From Mantamonas sphyraenae (Eukaryota; CRuMs; Mantamonadidae): 64,000 nucleotides of DNA. Under the pieces are notes generated by a model. It ran no database searches and was not told the DNA's origin. It saw only the letters and a list, made by a program, of their open reading frames with translations. Every line of letters begins with the position of its first letter. Position 1 is the stretch's first letter. The DNA is taken from contig JAPMXV010000042.1 of the NCBI GenBank assembly GCA_026936335.1, positions 558,001 to 622,000 of the forward strand, written 5' to 3'. Positions 20,761 through 30,005 of the stretch are shown here, in pieces. Both the position numbers and the translations under genes were made by a program.

Positions 20761-21427
20761 ATGGAGGACGACGGATACGACTCGGACGACACAGAGGTGC
20801 CTGTGGACACTTATGACGTGGGGGACATGGACAATGAGGATGACTTTTTCGGAGGCAATGCAGAGGAGCTGGACGGGCTGTGGGAGGAGGAGGACGAAGC
20901 CGAAGACGCTGGGCTGGGACGGACGACCAAGCAGGAGCGACTCAAGGCCCACCAGCAATTGTACAAAGGAATGTCGGGTGGAAGCCAGCAGGAGCGACGA
21001 GTGTGGATGCTGGAGCGGCAACGCCAGGCGCGGCGCGATCTGACCGAGCACGCACGGCGGCTGGCAGACACAAATGTGGGTGCCGAGAGATCGTCATCGT
21101 CGTCGTCGTCGTCATCATCATCCTCATCGTCGTCGTCGTCGCTGGCCTCGCGCACAGCGTCTTCAGGCGACGCGTTGGACGTGGACACAGCCGAGGAGCC
21201 GTCGAAGCGTGCAAAGGAGCGGGCTTTCTGGAAACGACAGCTAATGCGACCAGAGGAGATGGAAGAGCTGCCGGATGATCTGGAGGACGGGTACCTGGCC
21301 ACAGCGTGTCCGTGGGGCAAACGTTGTGTGCTGATTTCCGGGCGCGGGCAAACGGTAGGTGTCGCGTACATGGTCAAGACAAAGGGAGGGAGAGTGTGGC
21401 AGGAGAAGCAGTGTCGTTGACCACCGC

Positions 21428-21459
<32 letters not shown>

Positions 21460-21948
21460 TAGGTTGCTCGGTTGCGCAACGGGTCCGTGTTCATGTCGTT
21501 CCACAGCGCGTTGCCAAACGGAAGCCGAGCGACGGGGCGACAGAACAAGCACTGCATCCTGGACTGTGTGTACGCACCAGAGAGCAAAACGTACTACGTG
21601 CTGGACATCATGTGCTGGAAGGCGTACAACTACTACGACTGTGACACGGAGTTTCGCTTCTTTTGGAAGGAGCAGAAACTGGCAGAGACCAAGGCACACG
21701 AGGTGACACCGCGCAATCCGTTTGCCATTGTTTGTTTGCCGTACTGCGGGGCCAACGAGAGCGATCTGGAACTCATGGCCAAGGAAAAGCTGGACTTTGA
21801 GCCGAATCGCTTTCTGTTCTATGCCAAGGAGGCACACTACAACCTGGGGCGCACGCCGCTGGTCAATTACGTGCTGTTGGAGGACATGGAGCGGTGGTTT
21901 GGTCAAGGCAATGACGGGACACAGGAGGATGACGGTGCAGAAGCGTGA
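20761..21948 (+). CDS. SNUPN: Snurportin-1 (359 aa)
   Basis: Snurportin is the import adaptor that binds the trimethylguanosine cap of spliceosomal snRNPs and links them to importin beta. Two exons, 20761-21354 and 21463-21948 (phase 0). An acidic leader (1-50) precedes the importin-beta-binding region (~55-105: ERRVWMLERQRQARR, HARRLAD). A poly-Ser tract (about 17 Ser) then separates it from the m3G-cap-binding domain (~175-350): WGKRCVLISGRGQT, HCILDCVYAPESKTYYVLDI, CWKAYNYYDCDTEFRFFW, RFLFYAKEAHYNLGRTPLVN. Length equals the animal protein (about 360). The intron contains a CA microsatellite next to its 3' splice site. An in-frame non-ATG extension upstream of 20761 is not needed. Confidence 0.95.
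21429..21455. repeat. CA dinucleotide microsatellite in the snurportin intron
   Basis: An uninterrupted run of about 13 CA units sits just upstream of the 3' splice site (AAACGTAG) of the only snurportin intron, replacing the usual pyrimidine tract. Shorter CA runs precede several other acceptors in the window. Confidence 0.9.
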
Positions 21949-22130
21949 CGATGAGCTGATGCACGGCGGGACTGCTTCAGAGCAGGCAAATGTCGAAATC
22001 AATGCAGAATTCATTGAGTAGAACCAATTTTCGATGATATGGGTGGCGTGTGGCCTCCGATCACAGATTCATACTGGTGCGGGGGCGGATGCGTCCGAGT
22101 GGCCAGCCAAACTTCAAGAACAAGCACAAC

Positions 22131-23331
22131 ATGGGTACGTGTGCACGCGGATGTACACACGAACGGAACACATCCACTGACCTCTCTCTCTTACACACAC
22201 ACAGGCATCTCGCGTGATAAGGAACACAAGCGCCGCTCTACGGGCGCCAAGCGCAAGGTGAGTTTTTGGGGCGTGAGAGCATTTTGCATTTTTGCAGCGC
22301 ACACTCACACGCCGCTGCCTCGCGATGGCACTTGTGTTGACCACAGCAATGGCGCAAGAAGCGCAAGTACAACATGGGCCGCCCGCCTGCGAACACCCGC
22401 CTGGGTGCCACTGTACGTTTGTGACGAGGGGAGGGAGAGAAGAGGGGCGATTGGCAAGGCGTGCATTTTCATGGCAGCGTCCTCTCGCAGCGCCAGCGGA
22501 CGCACACGCAGCACGCAGCCTTGCAGTACCCAGGTACAGCATAGTGCAGGCGCGTGCTGGTGCATGACCGCGGCAGCGTGCGCACACACAAGGCGTAGCA
22601 CGTTTGCAGGAGGCGCGGACGAGCGGGGAAGGCCGGGTGGTCGCATTTTTTGAGGGCGGCGGACGCGAACGAGGCCGTTTGAGCGGGCTGGGCACTGACA
22701 CACAGTGTGACATGTGCGTCGTTGGACACTATACAGAACGTGCGCACTGTGCGTGTGCGCGGTGGCAACGAGAAGTTCCGTGCTCTGCGTCTGGAGGCTG
22801 GCAACTACGCGTGAGTTTTTTTTGCATGCGCGCTGCGGCAAAGGAAGGGCGTGCGCCGAGGGCTCTGCGATGGGTCGGAGTGCTTGCAGACACACTGACA
22901 CACAAGCGCACACATGCACACATGCAACACACAGCTGGGGATCGGAGAACTGCACGCGCAGGACCCGTATTTTGGACGTTGTGTACAATGCTTCCAACAA
23001 CGAGCTGGTGCGCACCAAGACTTTGGTGAAGAACGCCATCGTGCTGGTTGACTGCACGCCGTTCAAGCAGTGGTACCAGACCCACTACGGCTTCCTGCTC
23101 GGCAAGAAGCCCGAGGGCTACGAGGAGCCCAAGCGCTCCACGTCGGTGCTGCAGAAGGTTGCCAAGCGCAAGGGCGACATGTACCTGGACCCGGCCTTTG
23201 CTGAGCAGTTCAAGAGCGGCCGCATCCTGGCTTGCATCTCGAGCCGCCCCGGCCAGTGCGGTCGCTGCGACGGCTACCTGCTTGAGGGCAAGGAGCTTGA
23301 GTTCTACAAGCGCAAGATTGCCAAGAAGTAA
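22131..23331 (+). CDS. RPS8: 40S ribosomal protein eS8 (197 aa)
   Basis: Five exons: 22131-22134 (ATGG only), 22205-22257, 22347-22412, 22737-22810 and 22935-23331. The spliced protein begins [20 protein letters not shown] and continues with [77 protein letters not shown] and [20 protein letters not shown], the hallmark eS8 blocks. Length is close to the human protein (208) with a shorter central insertion. It has the highest intron density of any gene in the window, and the first intron interrupts codon 2. The tRNA-Asp copy follows 407 nt downstream. Confidence 0.98.
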
Positions 23332-23690
23332 GCGGTGTGGCAGTGAGGAACAGAGTCCCAGAAAGCAATGCAGACCAATGTGGGATGTTCTTTTGTGTTT
23401 GTTGGTGGCTGTAGGGTCACTTAAGTGTTTCGCCTGCATCCACTGCGAGTGTGAATCAAGGGGGGGGAAGATCAGGTGGCGGTCTCCGGTTCCACCTGCA
23501 CCGCTGCCGTCCCCTTCTCAGCCCCAGCGTGCAGAGCAGCGTGGTTCACTCTCATAGCGTCTCGTACGCACCAACCCATGAGTGTGTTTTGGCGACATGC
23601 CGCCGCAGGAGCACACACCGTATCATGGGCGGTCGCAGAAATGTTTGGTCAACAATCGATGGACAGTTGTTATTGACAAACTTCGCTTAA
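23332..23690. other. Intergenic, no gene recognised
   Basis: 359 nt between eS8 and the right tRNA duplication arm. It presumably holds the eS8 3' UTR; no conserved ORF or RNA element seen. Confidence 0.5.
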
Positions 23691-23738
23691 TAGTTTCGAG
23701 CAATCAAGTAACCGTTTAGAGCGATCTGAACGGGTCCC

Positions 23739-23810
23739 TTCCCTGTGGTATAGTGGTGAGAATAGGTGATTGTCACTCACCAGACCCGGGTTCGATTCCC
23801 GGCAGGGAAG
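23739..23810 (+). tRNA. tRNA-Asp (GTC), second copy
   Basis: Identical over 72 nt to the copy at 18318-18389: seven-pair acceptor TTCCCTG/CAGGGAA, anticodon loop TTGTCAC (GTC), T-loop TTCGATT, discriminator G. The Box A-like and Box B (GGGTTCGATTCCCGG) promoter elements are intact. Confidence 0.96.
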
Positions 23811-23815
23811 CTCAA

Positions 23816-23822
23816 TTTTTTT
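23816..23822 (+). terminator. Pol III T-run of plus-strand tRNA-Asp
   Basis: Seven consecutive T, six bases after the tRNA 3' end. Confidence 0.8.
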
Positions 23823-23955
23823 GCTTCTCCGCACCTTGCATCACACCGTCTCAAGCAACGTGGCCTCGGTGCCTGCCTGACTGCGAACCCCATTTGCTTG
23901 TTCTCCCGTGCACGTGGGACGTTCATTTTGTTGAAAAGTCTCCGCCTCCCTTGCT

Positions 23956-24297
23956 TCACCATCCTCCAAGAAGCGTCACCATGTGCACACACACCACTCC
24001 CATGTTGACACGCACCACTACATTTTGCATGCCCACTGCGAACAGTGTGAGGACCTTGTAGACCACCTGCAGCGGGAACAAGACGCGGCCAATCATCTCC
24101 GCGCGAGCCCCGTCCACAAGTGCCATTGCAGACGCCATGGCAATCGCCGCGTACACGCAAGAAAGGATGCGTCGTGCCACAGTGTCTGGACCCAGAGCCT
24201 TGCCCATCCTGTAGCTGCCTCCGGAAAGCGCAAGCAACACAGGCACCAACACAACCACATTCACCGCGTGTGACACAAGCACCATCGACACTACCAT
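23956..24297 (-). CDS. Small conserved-looking membrane protein (113 aa), unassigned
   Basis: The frame from the ATG at 24297 has three to four hydrophobic segments: SHAVNVVVLVPVLLALSGGS, SCVYAAIAMASAMALVDG, FPLQVVYKVLTLFAVG and VNMGVVCVHMVTLLG. The block MGKALGPDTVARRILSCVYA between TM1 and TM2 reminds me of small bacterial-type membrane proteins with a GPDTPARRILAC-like stretch, but I cannot name the family. An alternative start is the ATG at 24285. The 3' end faces the tRNA-Asp copy and the 5' end lies 61 nt from the 3' end of ATP12. No intron is needed. Function unknown. Confidence 0.6.
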   Translation of the reverse strand: MVVSMVLVSHAVNVVVLVPVLLALSGGSYRMGKALGPDTVARRILSCVYAAIAMASAMALVDGARAEMIGRVLFPLQVVYKVLTLFAVGMQNVVVRVNMGVVCVHMVTLLGGW

Positions 24298-24358
24298 TTG
24301 GCCTGTGTGCAAATGAAACACCAAAGACGAGACGGGTTGTGCTGCATGTGCATGCGCA

Positions 24359-25307
24359 TTATTTCATTCGCACGGGCTCGTCCTTCCCTGCCAAACGCTG
24401 CTGAAACACCATTGCAGCGGCCATCCCTGCAATCCCACCATGCTCTTCCACATCATGACTCCCCTCCACAACGCCCCATTCCTCCTGCTGCACCACTGCC
24501 TCCAGACGTCCCGCTCGAAGCCCAGCCTCCACAGGAATGGCCCCGCACTCCAGCGCCAATGCCACGAGCACACTCTTTGCTTCGCAAACCATCTTGTGCT
24601 ACACCCACCCACCACCGTCTCCATGTCAGTCTGCCTGTTTCCTGCTTATTGCCTCCCTTGCTCCCACTCTCAGCTCTTCACTTACAAATGCCACCAGTTC
24701 CCACGCGTTCTTTGCCTCCACGATCTCCCTGACCCGTGCCAACGCCCCATCCGGATGCTTCGGCTTTGCAAAGCCCGTCGAAGTCGCCAATTCCAACCCA
24801 AACGAACGCGACACCGCGTCCGCGATCGGATCCCACTCCTCCTTCTGCCGACGCGCAAGTGCGTTCTCCCCGTCCACTCGATAGCACAAGGTGTCCGTCT
24901 CTGCATATTGCACCACCTCCTGCACTGCATTGCTCCGCAGCTCCTCCCCGCGGTCAATTGCCGTCGAAGCCATCACCATCTGCAACGCATGCCCAAACAC
25001 CCCTCGCCTCACCTTGTCAGCCCCATTCTGCCTGCGTCGCACGCACCCGTCTCTCTCCACTCACGTGATGCATTGTAAAAGGCAGAATGTGCTCCATCTG
25101 GTGCTGCCATTCAGCCGCAATCAGCGTCCCAACGACAGTGTCTGGCACAACCAGCCTGTTCCTCCCTGGCGTCCGTACAGGCCGTGCATCCAGACTGATT
25201 CCACACCATTCCTCGTTGCGCCCTTCTCTGTACACTCCGACCTCCTTGTAGAACCGTTTTGCCAGCCCGTTCGATGCCCCTGCTGCTACACGTGCCCGCT
25301 GAAACAT
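24359..25307 (-). CDS. ATPAF2: Mitochondrial F1-ATPase assembly chaperone ATP12/ATPAF2 (256 aa)
   Basis: ATP12 binds free F1 alpha subunit during assembly of mitochondrial ATP synthase. Three exons on the minus strand: 25307-25065, 24979-24686 and 24592-24359, all phase 0. The N terminus (MFQRARVAAGASNGLAKRF) is basic and lacks acidic residues, fitting a short mitochondrial presequence. Family blocks: KRFYKEVGVYREGRNEEWCG, SLDARPVRTPGRNRLVVP, AAEWQHQMEHILPFTM, AIDRGEELR, VVQYAETDTLCYR, EWDPIADAVSRSFGLEL, and in the last exon LVALALECGAIPVEAGLRAG and EEWGVVEGSHDVEEHGG. It is head-to-head with the JmjC-like gene, with 52 nt between the starts. Confidence 0.93.
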
Positions 25308-25359
25308 GGCTTCCTCTCGCTGCCTCGCACAGCGCAACCTCCCCCGCACACAACACACA

Positions 25360-26727
25360 ATGTCCCATCGTCCCACACCCTCCCGCCCCATTCGTCTCTT
25401 TCTTCTCCTCTTCCTCCTCCTCCCGTCTGCACGTGCCCTCCCCTTCATCTTTGGCTCCCCAGCCACCGCCGACCGCTTTCGACGCGACCATTGGGACAAA
25501 ACACCCGCCCTCATTCGCCACCACAACTCCTCCCGCCTGGAAACCCTCGCCTCCATCGATCCTCTCCAGCCACACATCTTCCTATCCGCCAACCAGGCCA
25601 ATCTCGACATCCCTCTGCTGCACAACGGCCGCGATGTAACTCTGGCTCGTGCAAACACCGTCCTCGCCCACCCGCCCCTCCTCACACACTCTGCCATCCT
25701 TCGTGCCTACCACCGCCACAACTTCTCCCTCATCCTCCATCGCCACTGCATGCGCGACCCCAACGCAGCCTCCATTGCCGACGCCACCACACGCGCCTTT
25801 GCCCGCTGGACCACTGTCGACGTCCATGCACACCCATCCTCCCTCCCGGGCCCCTTTGGACCCGCCATGTATGACACTGACCTATTTATCCTTCAACTCA
25901 ATCGCTCCCGCGACATTGTTCTCCTTCACTGTCCTGCCCCGCACCTCCTCCCACATCGCTGGCGGCCCATCGCCCCCACCACCCTCCGTCGCTGGGCCCG
26001 CCGTCCCCTCCACAACTCTCGCTTCCGCCTCCATCCAGGCGATGTCCTCTACGTGCCCCGTGGCTGTGTCTTTCACGATGTCGGCGGCGAACCACACGCC
26101 CTTCAGTGGCACCTGCGCCTGCACCACGACCACCTCATCCGTGCCACAGCCCTCCAATGGCTCCTTTCCAATCCATCTCTCCTTCCTCGACCCGAACTCG
26201 ACGCTGGCTTCTCCTGGTCCCTCGCCCCGTCTCGCTCTCGTCACGGTCTTGGTCGAGCTGACTACACCTGGCGTCATCTCCTCCTCTCCTTCCTTGGCTA
26301 CGCTGCAGAACGCCATCCCACGTGGCGCACCGTCTTTCAACCCGACAAGTTGACCCAGCTTGCTCCGCTCCTCCGTCGCCACGCAAAGGCCTGGAACATC
26401 ACCGCCGCCTTTCGCTTCACCGAATACTGGTCCATGCATCCTCCCACCCTCATTTGGATCGATGCCCTCCTCCCTGGTGTCGACCATAACGACCCACATT
26501 CTGCACGCCAATCCTGGTCCCAGCGTTGGTCTGTTCTCCCACCCTCCCAGCAACGCGCTCTCAACACACACTTTCTCTCCCAAGTCAACTGGTTTGCGTC
26601 GCAACTCACTCGTTCCCACGTCATTCGATCCCTACGCGACTACATCGACGACCGCGCTCGCTGGGGCACCACCTCCCGCTCTGCCGATCGCATCGCCAGT
26701 CTCGTCGACCACCGCAACGCCCTCTAA
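25360..26727 (+). CDS. Secreted JmjC/cupin-like protein, likely inactive ribosomal-oxygenase relative (455 aa)
   Basis: A single exon. The ATG at 25360 gives a clear signal peptide (RPIRLFLLLFLLLPSARALP); the in-frame ATG at 25306 would overlap the ATP12 start codon. The middle resembles JmjC proteins of the NO66/MINA53 (ribosomal oxygenase) group: the FGPAMYDTDLFILQLNRSR block corresponds to the family's HxD iron-binding strand, and RLHPGDVLYVPRGCVFHDVG matches the GDxLYxPxGxxH block with His ~239. In the first motif the iron-binding His is replaced by Met (M170-Y-D172), so one of the three metal ligands appears missing. Family members are normally nuclear or nucleolar 2-oxoglutarate hydroxylases; a signal peptide plus the lost ligand suggests a non-catalytic or re-purposed secretory protein. 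Confidence 0.75.
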   Translation: MSHRPTPSRPIRLFLLLFLLLPSARALPFIFGSPATADRFRRDHWDKTPALIRHHNSSRLETLASIDPLQPHIFLSANQANLDIPLLHNGRDVTLARANTVLAHPPLLTHSAILRAYHRHNFSLILHRHCMRDPNAASIADATTRAFARWTTVDVHAHPSSLPGPFGPAMYDTDLFILQLNRSRDIVLLHCPAPHLLPHRWRPIAPTTLRRWARRPLHNSRFRLHPGDVLYVPRGCVFHDVGGEPHALQWHLRLHHDHLIRATALQWLLSNPSLLPRPELDAGFSWSLAPSRSRHGLGRADYTWRHLLLSFLGYAAERHPTWRTVFQPDKLTQLAPLLRRHAKAWNITAAFRFTEYWSMHPPTLIWIDALLPGVDHNDPHSARQSWSQRWSVLPPSQQRALNTHFLSQVNWFASQLTRSHVIRSLRDYIDDRARWGTTSRSADRIASLVDHRNAL

Positions 26728-26760
26728 TTCCGTATGAACCCCCCTGTACATTTTCTTCCT

Positions 26761-28311
26761 TCACCTTCGATGCCGTCTCCTCTCTGCCAGATGCCGCCGT
26801 GCCTCCTCCAGAAAGTGTTGTGTCTCTGAAATCGAAGCCGCAAACTCCGCCCCCGGACTGCTCCGCATGCTGCTGTTGTGGTACGGCGATCCGTACGACG
26901 ACGACACCGACGGCGTCGATGCCAACGACACACTCGTCCTTTCCACTCGTTCCCTTTCCCGTTCCCGTTCCCGTTCCCGTTCCTGACGAGCCTGCGCCTC
27001 CTTCCTCCTGTGCTCCACCTCCATCTCCTCCCGTTGCCGCTCTCGTTCTTGCTCCCGCTTTTCCAATCTCAATCGCTCTGCACGTGCCTCTTCCAACTCC
27101 CTCTCCAAGCGCCGTCGCTCCTCCCGTTCTGCCCTTTCCTCCCGTTCTTCCTCCATTCGCCGACGTTCCTCGCGTGCTTCCCGTGCCTCACGCTCCTCCT
27201 CCATCCGACGCCGCTCCTCCTGCAGTCGCACCACCTCCTCTTCCAGCGCCCTTCTTCGCTGTCGTTCCTCCTCCACCTCTCGGTGGCTGTTCAGCTCACC
27301 CTGCTCCCGTCCCTCGTCTCTCTGCCTCTCCATCGCCATCCTTCGCTCCCTCTCCACCCCAAGTGCCTCCTCTGCAGCCATACGTCGCGATCGCTCCTCC
27401 CGTAACTCCTCCTCCATCTCTCGCATGCGTTGCAGAAGCAACTTGTTGTCTGCCACCACGAGCTCCAGCTGCCGTGCCTCCCCATGGCTCTGTGGTGATG
27501 ATGATCCCTCCAAGAACCGATCCAAAATCATTTCGTTGCTTGCCACACTCTCAGTGTCTGGGCTTGCCTGCCCAATGCTCTTCAGCTCCTCCTCCAGAGC
27601 CCTGATGTGTGCCTTGTCCTGCTCCACCTGAACCTGTAGCTTCAACAGCTCCCCTTGAGGCTCTGTAAACACCCCATTCACCACCTGTGCTGTGTTTCCG
27701 TCCAGCTGCTCAAACACACGTGCCAGCTGCGGCCCTTCTACGTCCTGCAGCAGATTCCGTGCATGGGCAAGATACTCGGCACTCTGCTGCTGCAGCGTCG
27801 TATACTGTCCCACAAATTGCTCAATCTTCCGTGCCACAACATCTGCCTGTCCCACGTGTTCCCGCCTCTTCCAACTCGGCCTTGCTGGCAGCGACCCGGC
27901 CGAAAGCGTCGATTCCCGACGCACTCCTTGCCCCGCGTCGCTTGCCTTTCCCACTGCCTGCGACTGCGACCGTCGCAGCGACTGCTCGCCCACCCGTTGC
28001 ACTGCAGAACCAACCATGTGCCCTTCCCTTCGCCCAGACGTTTCCAGCGTCGTTGTGCTCCGACTCGACGACGCACTCTGCAACAACGGTGGTCCCGCCT
28101 CTTTTGCTCCGTTGTCCGTCTGCACCCGCAGCTCCTTCCCACGCCCACTGCGTTGTTGGCCCTGCACCTGCGGTGACACCATACGATGGATCTGTCGTGC
28201 CGCACGTGCCGAAGATCGCTTGCTCTGCCCCTGCGACGTCTTGGCCTCCCCTGCACCGGCCACTGCCGTGCTTGTCCCTTGCTCTTCCCCGCCGCCCAGC
28301 CATGACCACAT
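26761..28311 (-). CDS. Coiled-coil protein with Arg/Glu-rich single-helix region (516 aa)
   Basis: A single exon; the ATG at 28311 (MWSWLGGGEEQGTS) is preferred because the next in-frame ATG at 28350 lies inside the divergent gene. Residues 1-170 are Ser/Arg/Gln-rich and basic. Residues 170-250 form a helical segment (ARKIEQFVGQYTTLQQQSAE, YLAHARNLLQDVEGPQLARV). Residues ~300-460 are almost pure R/E/K/Q with patterns such as EERRRMEEEREAREAREERR, expected to be a long charged single alpha helix or coiled coil. A Ser-rich stretch and a short C-terminal helix end it. No family recognised; a cytoskeletal or centrosomal scaffold is possible but unproven. Confidence 0.75.
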   Translation of the reverse strand: MWSWLGGGEEQGTSTAVAGAGEAKTSQGQSKRSSARAARQIHRMVSPQVQGQQRSGRGKELRVQTDNGAKEAGPPLLQSASSSRSTTTLETSGRREGHMVGSAVQRVGEQSLRRSQSQAVGKASDAGQGVRRESTLSAGSLPARPSWKRREHVGQADVVARKIEQFVGQYTTLQQQSAEYLAHARNLLQDVEGPQLARVFEQLDGNTAQVVNGVFTEPQGELLKLQVQVEQDKAHIRALEEELKSIGQASPDTESVASNEMILDRFLEGSSSPQSHGEARQLELVVADNKLLLQRMREMEEELREERSRRMAAEEALGVERERRMAMERQRDEGREQGELNSHREVEEERQRRRALEEEVVRLQEERRRMEEEREAREAREERRRMEEEREERAEREERRRLERELEEARAERLRLEKREQERERQREEMEVEHRRKEAQARQERERERERERERVERTSVSLASTPSVSSSYGSPYHNSSMRSSPGAEFAASISETQHFLEEARRHLAERRRHRR

Positions 28312-28344
28312 TTTCCTTGGCCCTGCGTTGTGTTGGTGCCATCC
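28312..28344. promoter_or_regulatory. 33-nt gap between two divergent start codons
   Basis: Two start codons of divergently transcribed coiled-coil genes are separated by 33 nt. Either both promoters lie inside the opposite coding regions or the mRNAs have extremely short leaders. No TATA-like element is visible. Confidence 0.4.
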
Positions 28345-29955
28345 ATGCACAGTGCTTCCGAGCTAAGGCTAGCTGCCAAGCAGGCCATGGAGGATAGTCG
28401 CATCCTCCTTGAACATAGTCGCCTCATGAGCGGCATCCTCGATGGCACCGCGGAGTACGACCAGGACGACAGCGTCGAAAAGGGCCAACCCACCACCACG
28501 GACGATCACAGCGACAACGAATTCAACCACGACACTACCCTCGATCCCATCGAACCCATTGACAAGGACATTCCCAATCGCACCTCATCCTCACTGCATT
28601 TGGAACAACTTCAGAGCTCCACCTCGTCGTCGTCGTCGTCGTCCACCTCCGCCTCCACCACCTCTTCCTCCGCTTGGAGCCCGCATAGCCCCTGGGAGCG
28701 CACCGACCACATGCTCATCTGCAAACTGAGGGAACGCAGCGTGCTTGAACGCCAGTGGCGGAACATGGTGGCCAGGGGTGCCTCCACTCAACGGCTCCGC
28801 GCTCGCCAGAAGGAGCTGCTTGCCCTTTCTGTCGAACTCCTCACCTACATTGGCAAGCGGGAGAATGAGTGGCAAGAGTCAGAGGTGCGCATGCTCAACG
28901 ACACCGAGCTGACCCCTCTGCAGGAGCAGCACGTGCGTCTTGTCGAGCAGATGCAGGACACGCAAACACGCACACAAGCAGACACACGCGTCGTCCATGA
29001 ACTCGAAGCAGAGCTTGCTGACGCACGCGACAAGCTCCAAGTCGTCAACGAGCGCCACGAGGCCCTCATGGGACAGTGGGACCAGGGCGCTCCACTCTGG
29101 AACAGGGAGAACCTCGCCGTGCAGCTCCAGGTCCTCACCCAGCAAGCAGAGAGCTACAACAGCATCCTCGCAGGCATAACGGAGGATCTGGCACTCCACC
29201 AGCACATGGCACGCCAGAGTGGCCTTGTCCTCGACCGTCTGCGTCGCGAGGTTGCTTCCCTCGAGGACGCCATCTCCTGGACCACCACCTCCATTCGCGA
29301 TCGTCAGCACGACCTTGTCCGTCGCTGGCAGGATCGCCAACGCACAATGCTCCAAGACATCACAGACCTCGCACTCGGTGACGAAGCACACCCATCCAAC
29401 AGCACCACCGACTCCACCCCAGACAACCAACCGTCCTCTGCACACCTGATCGCACACTCACAATCCACTCAAAGCAGCTCCCTCGACCAGGACACCATCC
29501 GTGCGGTCGAAACTCTCCTTTCAGGCGTCACTGTGTGGCGCTTGCTCCGTGGCCAGCTTGTCCAGCGCACCGCTCGCCTTTCCCGCGACCTTGGCCGCCT
29601 CAACCTTCTCCGTCCGGGCAAACGCGTCGAAGAAGCCTTTGTTCGCCTCGATCACATCCAGTCCGTCGCCGTCGCAGATGCAAGCAACGAGATCTGGAGG
29701 CACATCCGACGCAAACAGCGCCATCTACGAGATCGCGCCGCCTTTCTCCGTACGACAATTGAGCAGCATCCCGCCGTCGACGGTATTCCTGGCCAAACGC
29801 TCCTCACCAGAGATGTGGTCACGCTTTCCAAAGCCAAAGGCGACGACTGGCATCTCATGATCGCCCAGGACGATCTATGGCTCTTCGACACAGGATTGGC
29901 CACCCTCCTTCCGGATGCCCCATCCTCCAACACAACCAACACAAACTTCTCCTGA
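28345..29955 (+). CDS. Coiled-coil protein with poly-Ser insert (536 aa), unassigned
   Basis: A single exon from the ATG at 28345 (MHSASELRLAAKQAMEDSRI). An acidic N terminus (EYDQDDSVEKG, DDHSDNEFNHD) is followed by a poly-Ser/Thr tract (~95-115) and then helical coiled-coil segments from ~120 to 360 (LRERSVLERQWRNMVARGAS, LEAELADARDKLQVVNERHE, ASLEDAISWTTTSIRDRQHD) and 390-500. The C terminus (SKAKGDDWHLMIAQDDLWLF, DTGLATLLP) looks globular. It converges tail-to-tail with UTP10, 50 nt apart. No family recognised. Confidence 0.75.
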   Translation: MHSASELRLAAKQAMEDSRILLEHSRLMSGILDGTAEYDQDDSVEKGQPTTTDDHSDNEFNHDTTLDPIEPIDKDIPNRTSSSLHLEQLQSSTSSSSSSSTSASTTSSSAWSPHSPWERTDHMLICKLRERSVLERQWRNMVARGASTQRLRARQKELLALSVELLTYIGKRENEWQESEVRMLNDTELTPLQEQHVRLVEQMQDTQTRTQADTRVVHELEAELADARDKLQVVNERHEALMGQWDQGAPLWNRENLAVQLQVLTQQAESYNSILAGITEDLALHQHMARQSGLVLDRLRREVASLEDAISWTTTSIRDRQHDLVRRWQDRQRTMLQDITDLALGDEAHPSNSTTDSTPDNQPSSAHLIAHSQSTQSSSLDQDTIRAVETLLSGVTVWRLLRGQLVQRTARLSRDLGRLNLLRPGKRVEEAFVRLDHIQSVAVADASNEIWRHIRRKQRHLRDRAAFLRTTIEQHPAVDGIPGQTLLTRDVVTLSKAKGDDWHLMIAQDDLWLFDTGLATLLPDAPSSNTTNTNFS

Positions 29956-30005
29956 ACAAAACAATGTATACTCTGTAAAAATGACGGTTCGTTTTGATCC
30001 AATTC

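Larger units (their letters stand above)
23691..23826. repeat. Right arm of inverted duplication carrying tRNA-Asp
   Basis: Reverse-complement match to 18301-18437 over its whole length, with one indel in the A/T run. Matching starts at TAGTTTCGAG and ends at the GCTT after the T-run. The arms enclose the small anchored coiled-coil gene, the GT4 glycosyltransferase, snurportin and eS8. Confidence 0.92.

Noticed and set aside
22305-23439. Minus-strand open frames over eS8
   Set aside because: They span eS8 exons and introns in antisense and show no conserved motif.
26526-27605. Plus-strand Pro/Ser-rich open frame after the JmjC-like gene
   Set aside because: Antisense of the Arg/Glu-rich coiled-coil gene; low complexity without motif.
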